DNA from: Comamonadaceae bacterium
GTDB taxonomy: Bacteria; Pseudomonadota; Gammaproteobacteria; Burkholderiales; Burkholderiaceae_C
Direction of reading: 5' to 3'
DNA length: 32,988 nt
NCBI GenBank assembly: GCA_947485165.1
Contig: CANKRG010000023.1
Location: 1 to 32,988 of the forward strand
The notes under the pieces were generated by a model. It saw only the letters and a list, made by a program, of their open reading frames with translations. It had not been told where the DNA came from and did not search any database. The position numbers and the translations under genes are program-made. This document shows, in pieces, positions 18,206 through 28,094 of the stretch. Within the stretch, counting starts at the first letter, position 1; each line of letters opens with the position of its first letter.

Positions 18206-19249
18206 TCAGCTTTTGACACCCGCCTGCACCACGCCCTGCTCAATCGCGCCAAACACGCTGGTGCCGTCTTTGCCTTTGGCTTCAATGCGGATGGTGTCGC
18301 CAAATTTCATGAACTGCGTCGTCGCTTGGCCGTCTTGGATGGTTTCTATGCAGCGCTTTTCAGCGATACAGCTGTAGCCTTTGGGCCAATCGGTACGGCT
18401 TGCGCCATCTTTGCTTGGCTTTGATTCAACGCCCTTGTTGCTGACTGTGCCCGAGCCAATCACGCTGCCAGCACGCACATTGCGCGTTTTGCACAGGTGG
18501 GCGATGAGCTGGCCGAAGTGAAAGGTCATTTCAGGCCCCGCTTCGCACATACCGACTTTGCGGCCGTTCCAGGTGCTTTGCACAGTCATGTTCAGGCGGC
18601 CTTTGCGCCATGAATCACCGAGTTCGCCCAACGTCACCGCGACCGGGCTGAAAGCGGTGGCCGGTTTGCTTTGCACGAAGCCGAAGCCTTTGGCCAGCTC
18701 GTCAGGAATCAAGTTGCGCAAGCTCACGTCGTTGACCAACATCACCAAGCGGATGCTGTCCAGCGCTTGTTCGGGCGTGCTGCCCATTTTGACGTCGCCG
18801 GTGATGACGGCTACTTCAGACTCGAAATCGATGCCAAACGCTTCCGACACGCACACAATGTCGTCGCACGGGCCGATGAAGTCGTCGCTGCCGCCTTGGT
18901 ACATCAGCGGGTCGTGGTAAAAGCTGGCGGGCACTTCAGCATGGCGCGCTTTGCGCACCAGTTCGACGTGGTTCAGGTAAGCCGAGCCGTCTGCCCACTG
19001 GTAGGCGCGTGGCAGTGGTGCCATGCATTGTTTGGGGTCAAATGGGAAAGCGTGGCGCATACGGCTGCTTTGACCGCTGTTCAACGCGTCATACACGTCT
19101 TGCAACTGCGGGCTGATGAAGTTCCAGTCGTCCAGCGCCTGCTGCAGGCGGCTGGCAATGCCGGTGGCGTATTGGGCGTGGCTTAAATCACGCGAAACGA
19201 CGATGAGTTGGCCATCGCGCGAGCCGTCTTTGTAGGTTGCGAGTTTCAT
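18206..19249 (-). CDS. Fumarylacetoacetate hydrolase family protein
   Basis: MKLATYKDGSRDGQLIVVSRD start at 19249; YQGGSDDFIGPCDDI; DFESEVAVITGDV; GSGTVSNKG; GDTIRIEAKGKDG. Confidence 0.9.
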   Translation of the reverse strand: MKLATYKDGSRDGQLIVVSRDLSHAQYATGIASRLQQALDDWNFISPQLQDVYDALNSGQSSRMRHAFPFDPKQCMAPLPRAYQWADGSAYLNHVELVRKARHAEVPASFYHDPLMYQGGSDDFIGPCDDIVCVSEAFGIDFESEVAVITGDVKMGSTPEQALDSIRLVMLVNDVSLRNLIPDELAKGFGFVQSKPATAFSPVAVTLGELGDSWRKGRLNMTVQSTWNGRKVGMCEAGPEMTFHFGQLIAHLCKTRNVRAGSVIGSGTVSNKGVESKPSKDGASRTDWPKGYSCIAEKRCIETIQDGQATTQFMKFGDTIRIEAKGKDGTSVFGAIEQGVVQAGVKS

Positions 19250-19274
19250 ACTGGAATTGTAATATCCTCTAGCT

Positions 19275-20429
19275 ATGGCACAACTCAAACCGTTTCAAGC
19301 AAAGCACTGGTTGGCGCTGTTGACCGTGCTGTTTGTTATTGTTTTAATAGCGCATTTGGCAATCATAGCTTCGGCTGCAGGCCAATTTAGCATTAAAAAA
19401 ACAGCAGTAACGGCAGCTTTTACGACACGGATGGTTGAATTGCCCACCGTTGTCCCCGTGGTTCAAAAAACACCGGATCTTGTCAGCCCGCAAAAACAGC
19501 CACCCAAAGTTGTTAAGCCTAAACCTGCCCCCAAACCTAGTCCCGTCCTTGCCCCAAAGTCTGCACCTGCATGGTTGCCTGCACCCGTTGAAACAGCGGC
19601 GGCTACACTGGCGCCACTTTTAGCGCCAGAAATTGCGCCACCGCCTGAACCGCCGCCACCCGCGCCAGAAGAAGCCTCCACGCCGATGGCTGAATCCGTG
19701 CAGCCGACTCCGACTCCGACACCGACACCATCCCCAGCGACCGCTGAAGCCGGTTTGCCTGCGCCCGCGTTTACGGCATTGCGTTCGGGGCGGCATACGT
19801 ACAAAGTCATTGTTAGCAAAAAAGGCAACCCCATTCAGGGCGAGGCACGGCTGACTTGGCAACAAGATGGTGAGAAGTACGCACTGGAGTTATCGATATC
19901 CGCCCCCATAGAGGTGCTGAATTACAAAAGCAGTGGCACGCTGACGACCCAAGGCCTCATGCCCCTTGATTTTTATGACAAAACCGTCTTCAAAAGTACC
20001 GTTGCCGCACACTTTGTCTATGCTCAAAATAAAATAACGTTCAGTACGACACCGAACGAAACGGGATTAATCCCTGGTGCGCAAGATCGAAATAGCATAC
20101 TCATGCAAATAGCCGGTTTGCTGGCTGCTGACCCTGCGCGCTACACGCCCGGTACAACTTTTAGCATTCAAATTGTCAACGCCAGAGAAGCTGACCCTTG
20201 GCTATTCACCGTCAATGAACCAGAAACCTTGAATTTAGAGACGGGTTCTCAAATAGCCTGGCGACTTACCAGAAATCCAAGACGAGAATTTGACAGAAAG
20301 ATTGAACTTTGGTTTGCCCCAGCCATGAACTATTTGCCCGTGCGATACAGACAAACAGAGTCAAACGGCGATTACCAAGACATGGCGTGGCGAAGCACGC
20401 AAGTTTTGCCCAATGCACTGATGCGTTGA
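19275..20429 (+). CDS. DUF3108 domain protein with N-terminal TM and Pro/Ala-rich linker
   Basis: TM segment followed by PKPAPKPSPVLAPK...PTPTPTPTPSP, then YKVIVSKKGNPIQGEARLTWQQDGEKYALELSI. Confidence 0.82.
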   Translation: MAQLKPFQAKHWLALLTVLFVIVLIAHLAIIASAAGQFSIKKTAVTAAFTTRMVELPTVVPVVQKTPDLVSPQKQPPKVVKPKPAPKPSPVLAPKSAPAWLPAPVETAAATLAPLLAPEIAPPPEPPPPAPEEASTPMAESVQPTPTPTPTPSPATAEAGLPAPAFTALRSGRHTYKVIVSKKGNPIQGEARLTWQQDGEKYALELSISAPIEVLNYKSSGTLTTQGLMPLDFYDKTVFKSTVAAHFVYAQNKITFSTTPNETGLIPGAQDRNSILMQIAGLLAADPARYTPGTTFSIQIVNAREADPWLFTVNEPETLNLETGSQIAWRLTRNPRREFDRKIELWFAPAMNYLPVRYRQTESNGDYQDMAWRSTQVLPNALMR

Positions 20430-20549
20430 GCTTGAAAAACGTTTTCTGAACGATTTTGTGGCATTTTGGTATTTTTACCTGTTTTTTTATCCTGTGTCAG
20501 CCTTGTAATTGCCAATAACGTTGGTATATGAGATGACAATAGGAGTTAT

Positions 20550-20882
20550 ATGTTGATTCAAACAGCTTTTTCACAGTTGCTCAAAAATTCGTCGATGCAG
20601 ATGCTTTACGACTCGGAATCGTTTGTGGTCGTCCATATGCAATTGGATGGCGAAGGCGCAACGCTGGATACCACTGAAATCAAAAAACCCGTCCTTGCGC
20701 GCCACGGTTTTGAGATTGTGGACAAGCGCTCGGGCAAAGAGGTGTATTTAGACGGTTCATGGGCTGAGTTGTTTCAGCAACAAATAACGGCTTGGCAAGT
20801 GAACACGCCGACTCAAGAAGAGGTGGAAGACACGCTGGATGGCTACGCTGAATTGGCGCACAACCCTGTCTTGATGCACTGA
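20550..20882 (+). CDS. DUF3567-like small protein
   Basis: MQMLYDSESFVVVHM...RHGFEIVDKRSGKEVYLDGSWAELFQQQI...PTQEEVEDTLDGYAELAHNPVLMH; AGGAG upstream of ATG 20550. Confidence 0.7.
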   Translation: MLIQTAFSQLLKNSSMQMLYDSESFVVVHMQLDGEGATLDTTEIKKPVLARHGFEIVDKRSGKEVYLDGSWAELFQQQITAWQVNTPTQEEVEDTLDGYAELAHNPVLMH

Positions 20883-20899
20883 GGCGATTCAAAAATCTA

Positions 20900-20969
20900 C
20901 CGTTCGCGCTGAGGTATTGAAGCGTCCACTAGCTAGCTAGCTAGCCCTTCGATACCTCAGGACGAACGG
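20900..20969. repeat. Palindromic element copy 3 (intergenic), diverged, with (CTAG)4 in the loop
   Basis: Arms CCGTTCGCGCTGAGGTATTGAAG (20900-20922) / CTTCGATACCTCAGGACGAACGG (20947-20969), 20/23 paired; loop contains CTAGCTAGCTAGCTAG (20929-20944). Confidence 0.9.
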
Positions 20970-20987
20970 GATTTAGTAATTTCTCCT

Positions 20988-22328
20988 TTAAGCGTGCTTT
21001 TTAATGGCGTCCGCCAAGACGCCCACCATCACATCAATCTGCGCTTTGTCGACAATAAACGGCGGCGCCAATACCAAGTTTTCACCGGCAGGGCGCACCA
21101 ACACGCCTTTGTGGAAGCATTCCATGAAAATGTCATAGGCACGTTTGCCTGGCAAGCCGGCGATGCTTGTCAGCTCCACCGCGCCTGCAAGTCCCAATGT
21201 GCGAATACCAAGCACCGTTGGCAAACCTTTGAGTGCGCTGTGCATGGCATCACCCAGCACGTGGCCCATGCTGCCGGCGCGGGCAAACAAGTCTTCCGAT
21301 TTGAAGTGCGCCAACGTGGCTATCGCCGCCGCGCAAGCCACGGGGTGGCCCGAGTAGGTGTAGCCGTGGAAAAACTCAATCGCATGTTCTGGCGCTTTGT
21401 CATTGGCTTGCATGATGCTGTTGTACAAGTGGTCGCGGCAAATCACACCACCTAGTGGAATAACGCCATTCGTTACCGCTTTGGCGAAGTTCAACATATC
21501 TGGCACGACGCCGTAGTAATCTGACGCGAAGTTGGTGCCCAAACGCCCGAAACCAGTGATGACTTCGTCAAAAATCAACAAAATACCGTGCTTGTCGCAA
21601 ATCTCGCGCAAACGCTTCAAATAGCCTTGCGGTGGCAAGTACCAACCTGCTGAGCCAGCAACAGGTTCGACAATCACAGCAGCAATATTGCTGGGGTCAT
21701 GCAAGGGCAAGATGCGGCTTTCTAGTTCCAGCAAAATATCTTCTTGCCAAATAGGTTCTACGCCGTTGATGTAAGCATGGTTCACGGGGTCGTGAATAAA
21801 ACGAAGATGATCAACACGAGGCAACAAAGCCGCGCCAAAGGCTTTGCGGTTGGCAGGAATGCCGCCCACACTGATACCGCCAAACCCGACGCCGTGGTAG
21901 CCACGCTCCCGCCCGATGAACACATTGCGATGGCCTTCGCCGCGCGCGCGGTGGTAGGCCAAAGCCACTTTGAGTGAGGTGTCCGCCGCCTCAGAGCCTG
22001 AGTTGCAAAACAGCACCTTGTTCAAATCACCCGGCGCCATGGCGGCAATCATCTCTGCGGCCTCAAAAGCTTTGGGGTTGCTGGCTTGAAAAGCGGTGGC
22101 GTAATCCAAGGTATCCAGCTGATTTTTAATCGCTTCGTTGATAGGCTTGACGTTGTGCCCCGCACTCACACACCACAAACTAGAAATGCCATCAAGCACT
22201 TGGCGGCCGTCATGGGTGGTGAAGTACGCGCCGCTTGCCGCTGTGAATATGCGCGGGTCGTTTTTAAAGCTGCGGTTGGGTGTGAACGGCAGCCATTGGC
22301 TGTCCATGTTGAATGCTTGTGTGGTCAT
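20988..22328 (-). CDS. Class III aminotransferase (omega-amino acid:pyruvate type)
   Basis: DGISSLWCVSAGHNVKPINEAIKNQL; FCNSGSEAADTSLKVALAYHRARGEG; LIFDEVITGFGRLGTNFASDYYGVVPDMLNFAKAVTNG. Confidence 0.93.
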   Translation of the reverse strand: MTTQAFNMDSQWLPFTPNRSFKNDPRIFTAASGAYFTTHDGRQVLDGISSLWCVSAGHNVKPINEAIKNQLDTLDYATAFQASNPKAFEAAEMIAAMAPGDLNKVLFCNSGSEAADTSLKVALAYHRARGEGHRNVFIGRERGYHGVGFGGISVGGIPANRKAFGAALLPRVDHLRFIHDPVNHAYINGVEPIWQEDILLELESRILPLHDPSNIAAVIVEPVAGSAGWYLPPQGYLKRLREICDKHGILLIFDEVITGFGRLGTNFASDYYGVVPDMLNFAKAVTNGVIPLGGVICRDHLYNSIMQANDKAPEHAIEFFHGYTYSGHPVACAAAIATLAHFKSEDLFARAGSMGHVLGDAMHSALKGLPTVLGIRTLGLAGAVELTSIAGLPGKRAYDIFMECFHKGVLVRPAGENLVLAPPFIVDKAQIDVMVGVLADAIKKHA

Positions 22329-22399
22329 TGGTTTCTCCCAAAAGTAATTGTCTGTTAGGTATCAATTTTGCTGGCTACTTTGCTGGCTACTTTGCCAGT

Positions 22400-23602
22400 T
22401 TAGCTATTTTTTAATCCGTGGTTGGTTTTTAGTCGGTTGGTCAAATACGTGGCCCAAAGACTGGCAACCAATGCCAATACAAGAATGACAAAACCGTACC
22501 CGTGCAGATCATTCATTCGACCCGTGCTGATGAGCACCCCCCCGAGGAACGTACCTATAGCTTGACCCGCGTACATGGCCGACGTGTTCAGCGCCACGGA
22601 TCCGCTAGCCAAAGCAGGTGCAAAGCCGACCAGTCTCGCTTGTTGCGCTGAATTTGTTGCAAATATACTGACAGCCCAAGGTGCGGTAACTAAGGCGGCC
22701 AAAAACAAAGTTGTACCCAAGGGCCAAATGGCCATGCTCAAAATCATGCCGCATATCCCCATCCAAACCATGCGCGGCGCACCTAATCGATCGACATGGC
22801 GTGACATCCAAATATTACCGAACAGCCCCAAAGCACCAAACCACATAAACAAGGCACTGAGCTGCAAAGGCGAGATAGCCAATTTGGCATTGTAATAAGG
22901 CGCCAAATACGCAAACAACACGAATTGACCTGCGGCATACAGCGTGGTCACCAAAACACAAGTCATCAAGGCGGGAGATTGCAGCGTCGCAGCCCAAGCT
23001 GCGCGCGACAAAGCCGGGGGCTTCACACCATCCGGCATGGCACGCCACACCCACACCGCGCTGATCAAACCGAGTGCGGCGACCAGTAAAAATGCACTTT
23101 GCCAACCCAAGGCACCGCCTAAATACGCACCCACGGGCATACCAATGACCGAGGCCACTGACCAACCTAAAAATACGAATGTGATGGCGCGGCCACGTTG
23201 GTTTTCAGGCACCAACAAGCCAACGCAAGCCGCTGCCTGGGGTGTAAAGATCGCAGGTGAAATCATCGTCAGCACCCGCACGATGAGAAGACTTGAAAAG
23301 TCGGGCATGAGCGCACACAAAGCATGTAGAGCTGCATACCAAAGCATAGACAAAGCCAGCAAACGCCGCCTGTCCCAACCAGCAACCACCGAGGCAAACA
23401 AGGGTGCGCCTATGCACATCAACAAAGCGCCAGCAGAAATAAGTTGCCCAGCTACGGCGACTGAAACGCTCATTGACTGACTGATCACACCTAGCGTTCC
23501 AGGCACAATCATGACGCCCGTACCAATCACGAAATTGCCGAACAACAAGGCCCACAAGACTTTAGGCAACGGTAGCTGTTCTGTATTTTGAGGCATCATC
23601 AA
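22400..23602 (-). CDS. MFS transporter (drug:H+ antiporter-like)
   Basis: Multiple hydrophobic TM segments; GAPLFASVVAGWDRRRLLALSMLWYAALHALCALMP; FLGWSVASVIGMPVGAYLGGALGWQSAFLLVAALG. Confidence 0.88.
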   Translation of the reverse strand: MMMPQNTEQLPLPKVLWALLFGNFVIGTGVMIVPGTLGVISQSMSVSVAVAGQLISAGALLMCIGAPLFASVVAGWDRRRLLALSMLWYAALHALCALMPDFSSLLIVRVLTMISPAIFTPQAAACVGLLVPENQRGRAITFVFLGWSVASVIGMPVGAYLGGALGWQSAFLLVAALGLISAVWVWRAMPDGVKPPALSRAAWAATLQSPALMTCVLVTTLYAAGQFVLFAYLAPYYNAKLAISPLQLSALFMWFGALGLFGNIWMSRHVDRLGAPRMVWMGICGMILSMAIWPLGTTLFLAALVTAPWAVSIFATNSAQQARLVGFAPALASGSVALNTSAMYAGQAIGTFLGGVLISTGRMNDLHGYGFVILVLALVASLWATYLTNRLKTNHGLKNS

Positions 23603-23606
23603 CCGC

Positions 23607-25616
23607 TCACCAACCGTTTATCAATTGTTTTTCAGCCAAGTCCAACGCTTCCGGTTTACCAGAAAGCACCAAGGTGTCGCCGGCCTCTAGCAGCAAGTCC
23701 GCATCTGCAAATTTGTGAGCTTCACCCAAGGTTATTTGTTGCCCATTTTTGCGTTTTAAGCTGATAACTTGCACATTTTCCAGTGCGTTCACGATTTGTA
23801 TAAACTGCTTGTCAACTGCTTGGTCTAGCTCCGTCAATGTGACCGAGCATAATCGGGCGCTTTCTAACTCGTCAGCCGTATCGTCGTCGTTGCCGTGAAA
23901 GTAACCACGTAACAAGTTATAACGTGCATCACGCTGCTCTTGTACCACGCGAATCACACGGCGCATCGGCACACCGACCAATGCCAAGGCATGGCTGGCC
24001 AGCATCAAACTGCCTTCAATGGCTTCTGGCACGACTTCAGTCGCACCTGCAAGTTGAAGTTTTTCCAAATCATGGTCATCTACTGTGCGGACAATAACGG
24101 GTACTTTCGGCGCATGGCTGTGAATATTCGCCAGTACTTTCATGGCGCTCGGTGTGTCTAGATAGGTGACCACCACGGCGCTTGCACGCGCCAAACCAGC
24201 AGCCATGAGTGCCTGTAAACGCACAGCATCACCGTAGACCACTTTGTCACCCGCAGCCGCTGCTTGATGAACACGGTCTGGGTCTAGGTCAAGCGCGATG
24301 TAGGGAATTTTTTCGGAAGTGAGCAGTCGCGCTAGATTTTGACCGCAGCGACCATAGCCACAAATAATCACATGTTTGTTAGTACCCATCGCTTTGCGGG
24401 CGATACCCGTCATCTCCAAAGACTGCTGCAACCAATCACTGCTGACCAGCTTCATCACGATCTTGTTGCTGTACATCACTAAAAATGGCGTAGCCAGCAT
24501 GGACAACACCATGCTGGCCAGGATCGGGTTAAGCAAAGCGCGCGGTACCAGCTCGTTTTTTTGCGCCAAGGTGAGCAACACAAAACCAAACTCACCGGCT
24601 TGCGCCAAATAAATACCGGTTCGCAAAGAAACGCCCGCCGTCGCGCCTAAACCACGGGCAAGCAACGTTACCAATGCTAATTTAAACAAAACCGGAACAA
24701 CGACGAGAAACAAAACCAAAGGCCAGCGATCCCAAACCAAACGCCAATTCAGCATCATGCCGATGGTGATAAAAAACAATCCGAGTAACACGTCATGAAA
24801 TGGCCGAATATCCGCTTCAACTTGATGCTTGAATTCCGTTTCGGAAATCAACATGCCGGCGATAAATGCACCCAAGGCCAGTGACAAACCAGCCAACTCG
24901 GTCAACCAAGCCAAGCCTAGTGTGATTAGCAATAAATTTAAGATGAAAAGCTCATCACTTTTGCGTCTTGCCACCAACGTGAGCCATGCTCGCATGACGC
25001 GCTGACCGCCGACCAGCAAGACCGTGATTAAAACAGTAGCTTTCAGGCCAGCGACTGCTAACGCCATGAATAAATTTTCATCCGAAGCACCCAGCGCAGG
25101 GATCAACACCAACAGAGGAACGACTGCCAAGTCTTGAAACAACAGCACACCCATGACACGCTTGCCATGCTCAGAATCCATCTCCAGCCGTTCCGTCATT
25201 AACTTGACCAAAATGGCCGTGCTGCTCATTGCCAAAGCACCAGAAAGCGCCAACGCCGCCTGCCAAGACAAACGCCATGCTGCAGGCAAATATTTCGTGA
25301 GCATCAAAGAAACGGCAGTAACCGCCAGCATGGTGCATGCCACTTGTAACAAACCTAGGCCAAATACATGCCGTCGCATGGTGCGCAATTTGGGCAAATT
25401 AAACTCCAGCCCAATCGCAAACATCAAGAAAACGATGCCAAATTCAGCCAAATGCTGTGTGCCCTGCGTGTTTTTCGCCAATGCCAGCATGTTCGGACCA
25501 ATAACCACCCCAACCGCCAAATAGCCCAGCATAGGTGGCAATTTGAAGGTTCGGCACACGATCACACCCAATACCGCAGCAAAAAGGTAGAGCAGGGTGA
25601 GTTCTAGCGAGGTCAT
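23607..25616 (-). CDS. CPA2 family cation:proton antiporter with TrkA-N/TrkA-C domains (Kef-like)
   Basis: LPPMLGYLAVGVVIGPN; EFGIVFLMFAIGLEFNLPKL; VIICGYGRCGQNLARLL; C-terminal TrkA-C-like segment. Confidence 0.93.
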   Translation of the reverse strand: MTSLELTLLYLFAAVLGVIVCRTFKLPPMLGYLAVGVVIGPNMLALAKNTQGTQHLAEFGIVFLMFAIGLEFNLPKLRTMRRHVFGLGLLQVACTMLAVTAVSLMLTKYLPAAWRLSWQAALALSGALAMSSTAILVKLMTERLEMDSEHGKRVMGVLLFQDLAVVPLLVLIPALGASDENLFMALAVAGLKATVLITVLLVGGQRVMRAWLTLVARRKSDELFILNLLLITLGLAWLTELAGLSLALGAFIAGMLISETEFKHQVEADIRPFHDVLLGLFFITIGMMLNWRLVWDRWPLVLFLVVVPVLFKLALVTLLARGLGATAGVSLRTGIYLAQAGEFGFVLLTLAQKNELVPRALLNPILASMVLSMLATPFLVMYSNKIVMKLVSSDWLQQSLEMTGIARKAMGTNKHVIICGYGRCGQNLARLLTSEKIPYIALDLDPDRVHQAAAAGDKVVYGDAVRLQALMAAGLARASAVVVTYLDTPSAMKVLANIHSHAPKVPVIVRTVDDHDLEKLQLAGATEVVPEAIEGSLMLASHALALVGVPMRRVIRVVQEQRDARYNLLRGYFHGNDDDTADELESARLCSVTLTELDQAVDKQFIQIVNALENVQVISLKRKNGQQITLGEAHKFADADLLLEAGDTLVLSGKPEALDLAEKQLINGW

Positions 25617-25715
25617 GCGTCTATATTAGCTTAGACTTGCCGTTATCTTGACGTCTAATCTCGACGACCAAGCCCTAACTCTGACTCGCAAGCCATTAGT
25701 CGATAAAATTACCGG

Positions 25716-26693
25716 ATGACATTCGACGCAGAAAAAACCATTCGTCTAGCGCTAGAAACGTTGGACATTGAAGCCGCCGCCGTGCTTGGACTCAAAACGC
25801 GGATTGATCAACAATTTGTAGCTGCTGTGCAAGCGATATTGGCAGTGCGTGGTCGCGTGGTGGTGATGGGCATGGGTAAAAGTGGGCATGTGGGGCGAAA
25901 AATTGCCGCCACTTTGGCCTCTACCGGCACACCCGCCATGTTTGTACACCCAGCCGAGGCCAGCCACGGCGACTTGGGCATGATCAAATCTGTCGATCTG
26001 GTGGTAGCGATATCGAACAGCGGTGAATCAGCTGAGCTCAATGTGATCTTGCCAATGCTTAAGCGCCAAGGCGTTCCGTTAATTGCGATTACGGGTGGTT
26101 TGGCCTCAACCTTGGCGCAACATGCGACCATTACATTAAACAGCAGTGTGGCCAAAGAAGCTTGTCCTCTCAATTTAGCGCCGACAGCCAGTACAACGGC
26201 GCAGCTCGCCTTGGGTGACGCTTTAGCTGTTTCCTTGCTTGACGCACGCGGCTTCAAAGCGGAAGACTTCGCCCGTTCACACCCAGGCGGTTCTTTAGGG
26301 CGCAAATTATTGACACACGTCAGCGATGTCATGCGCTCAGGCAACGATGTCCCCAAAGTGCTCGCCAACGCCTCTTTCAACGACTTGATGCGGCAAATGA
26401 GCGCCAAATCTGTAGGCGCTTCAGCCATTGTGGATCCGCAAGACCAGGTGATTGGTATTTTCACCGATGGTGATTTACGGCGCTTGATTGAAAAAGGCGT
26501 TGATTTGCGCCATCTCGTGGCTGTTGACGTGATGCACAGTACGCCGCGTACCGTCAAAGCCAATGAACTGGCTGTTGCCACCGCAGAACTGATGGAGTTG
26601 CACAGCATCACCTCCGTTTTGGTGACGGATGCTGATAACAAACTGTGCGGCATTGTGCATATTGGCGATTTGATGCGTGCTAAGGTGATTTGA
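25716..26693 (+). CDS. kdsD: D-arabinose 5-phosphate isomerase (KpsF/GutQ family)
   Basis: GRVVVMGMGKSGHVGRKIAATLASTGTPAMFVHPAEASHGDLGMI; SNSGESAEL; two CBS repeats. Confidence 0.93.
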   Translation: MTFDAEKTIRLALETLDIEAAAVLGLKTRIDQQFVAAVQAILAVRGRVVVMGMGKSGHVGRKIAATLASTGTPAMFVHPAEASHGDLGMIKSVDLVVAISNSGESAELNVILPMLKRQGVPLIAITGGLASTLAQHATITLNSSVAKEACPLNLAPTASTTAQLALGDALAVSLLDARGFKAEDFARSHPGGSLGRKLLTHVSDVMRSGNDVPKVLANASFNDLMRQMSAKSVGASAIVDPQDQVIGIFTDGDLRRLIEKGVDLRHLVAVDVMHSTPRTVKANELAVATAELMELHSITSVLVTDADNKLCGIVHIGDLMRAKVI

Positions 26694-27280
26694 TGCAACC
26701 AACCCCTAAAGCCCTGCCAGCCTCGCGATTCTCAGCCGAGCTGCTGCTTAAAGCCCAAGCCGTGAAAGTCGTTTTTTTCGATATTGATGGCGTGATGACG
26801 GACGGTGGTTTGCTGTTTACAGAAACAGGTGAAACGATCAAACGCTTCAACACGCTGGATGGCTTAGGCATCAAATTGTTGCACAAAGCGGGCATCACAC
26901 CCGTTGTCATTTCTGGGCGCGACTCTGTGCCGCTTAGAACCCGCCTCAAAGCCTTGGGCGTGACACATTTTCATGTGAACACCGAAGACAAACGCCCAGC
27001 CGCTGAAAAAACACTTGCAAAATTGGGGCTGACTTGGGAACAAGCGGCCTGCATGGGTGACGATTGGCCTGATTTGCCTGTTCTTCAAGCAAGCGCCTTT
27101 GCGTGTGCGCCCTTGCACGCACACGCAGAAGTGAAAGCTATTGCACACTACATCACAGCAGCACCTGCTGGTTCTGGCGCAGTGCGTGAATTTTGCGATT
27201 TGCTGCTGACAGCTTCTGGGAAATACGCCCAGTTCCTTGCGGAATTTCAACCCCACGCTGCAAAGGCACAGGTCGCATGA
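26693..27280 (+). CDS. kdsC: 3-deoxy-D-manno-octulosonate 8-phosphate phosphatase
   Basis: VVFFDIDGVMTDGGLLFTETGETIKRFNTLDGLGIKLL; ISGRDS; MGDDWPDLPVL; TGATG overlap with kdsD. Confidence 0.93.
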   Translation: MQPTPKALPASRFSAELLLKAQAVKVVFFDIDGVMTDGGLLFTETGETIKRFNTLDGLGIKLLHKAGITPVVISGRDSVPLRTRLKALGVTHFHVNTEDKRPAAEKTLAKLGLTWEQAACMGDDWPDLPVLQASAFACAPLHAHAEVKAIAHYITAAPAGSGAVREFCDLLLTASGKYAQFLAEFQPHAAKAQVA

Positions 27281-27900
27281 GAAGCGCTTGGTTACTGATT
27301 CGCCGCCTGGCCGATCAACTGGCTATTTACTTACCCCTTTTGCTGATGGGGGCTTTGGCGCTGGGTAGCTACTGGTTGGTACGCAATGCACCTGTGGTTG
27401 CCGTTTCCTCAGCGGACAAGCCTTTGAACCATGACGCGGATTATTTTCTGCGCAAATTCTCAGTGAAGAGCTTTACGCCGCAAGGCCATCTGAAAACCGA
27501 GCTTTTTGGAGGCCAAGCAAGGCATTATGCCGATACAGACACCATTGAAATTGACAATGTGCGTATGCACAATTTCAACGAGTTGGGCCGTTTAACCACA
27601 GTGACCAGCGCCAACCGTGCCGTTAGCAATGGAGATAACTCTGAAATACAACTGTACGGTAACGCCACTTCCGTGCGCGAAGCAGCTCCAGATACCAATG
27701 GCGTTATGCAATCGAAAATGGAATTCAAAGGTGAATTTTTGCATACCTTTGTCAACGAAGAGCGCTTGAAATCACATTTGCCCATCGTTATTCGACGCGG
27801 CAATAGCGAGTTCAGTGCAGACTCATTGGATTACGATAACTTAGCGCGCGTGATCAATTTGCAAGGCCGAGTCAAAGCCAATTTACAGCCAACCAAGTAA
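27277..27900 (+). CDS. lptC: LPS export ABC transporter periplasmic protein LptC
   Basis: ATGA overlap with kdsC; single N-terminal TM (YLPLLLMGALALGSYWLV); DADYFLRKFSVKSFTPQGHLKTELFGGQARHYADTDTIEIDNV. Confidence 0.88.
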   Translation: MRSAWLLIRRLADQLAIYLPLLLMGALALGSYWLVRNAPVVAVSSADKPLNHDADYFLRKFSVKSFTPQGHLKTELFGGQARHYADTDTIEIDNVRMHNFNELGRLTTVTSANRAVSNGDNSEIQLYGNATSVREAAPDTNGVMQSKMEFKGEFLHTFVNEERLKSHLPIVIRRGNSEFSADSLDYDNLARVINLQGRVKANLQPTK

Positions 27901-28023
27901 TTGATGCAAGCGTGCATTGCAGCGCAAGGTTTGCCTGATGTGGTCGCCAATGCAAGCATCCGTGTTGAGCCGATGCTGCCATTCTGGAAGATCTAGACCA
28001 GCACAAGTGGGCTGTAAAACGAC

Positions 28024-28050
28024 AAAAGGCTCCGCGAAAAGAGCCTTTTT
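28024..28050. terminator. Rho-independent terminator, probably bidirectional
   Basis: AAAAGGCTC (28024-28032) - CGCGAAAA - GAGCCTTTT (28041-28049), A/T tracts both sides, between convergent lptC and RRM genes. Confidence 0.85.
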
Positions 28051-28094
28051 AGTTTAATGAACTCCAATAAATTGAAGCTCAATCAAAGCTGTGC

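Noticed and set aside
19700-19740. Hexamer repeat CCGACT/CCGACA
   Set aside because: Encodes the PTPTPTP linker of the DUF3108 protein; ordinary low-complexity linker.
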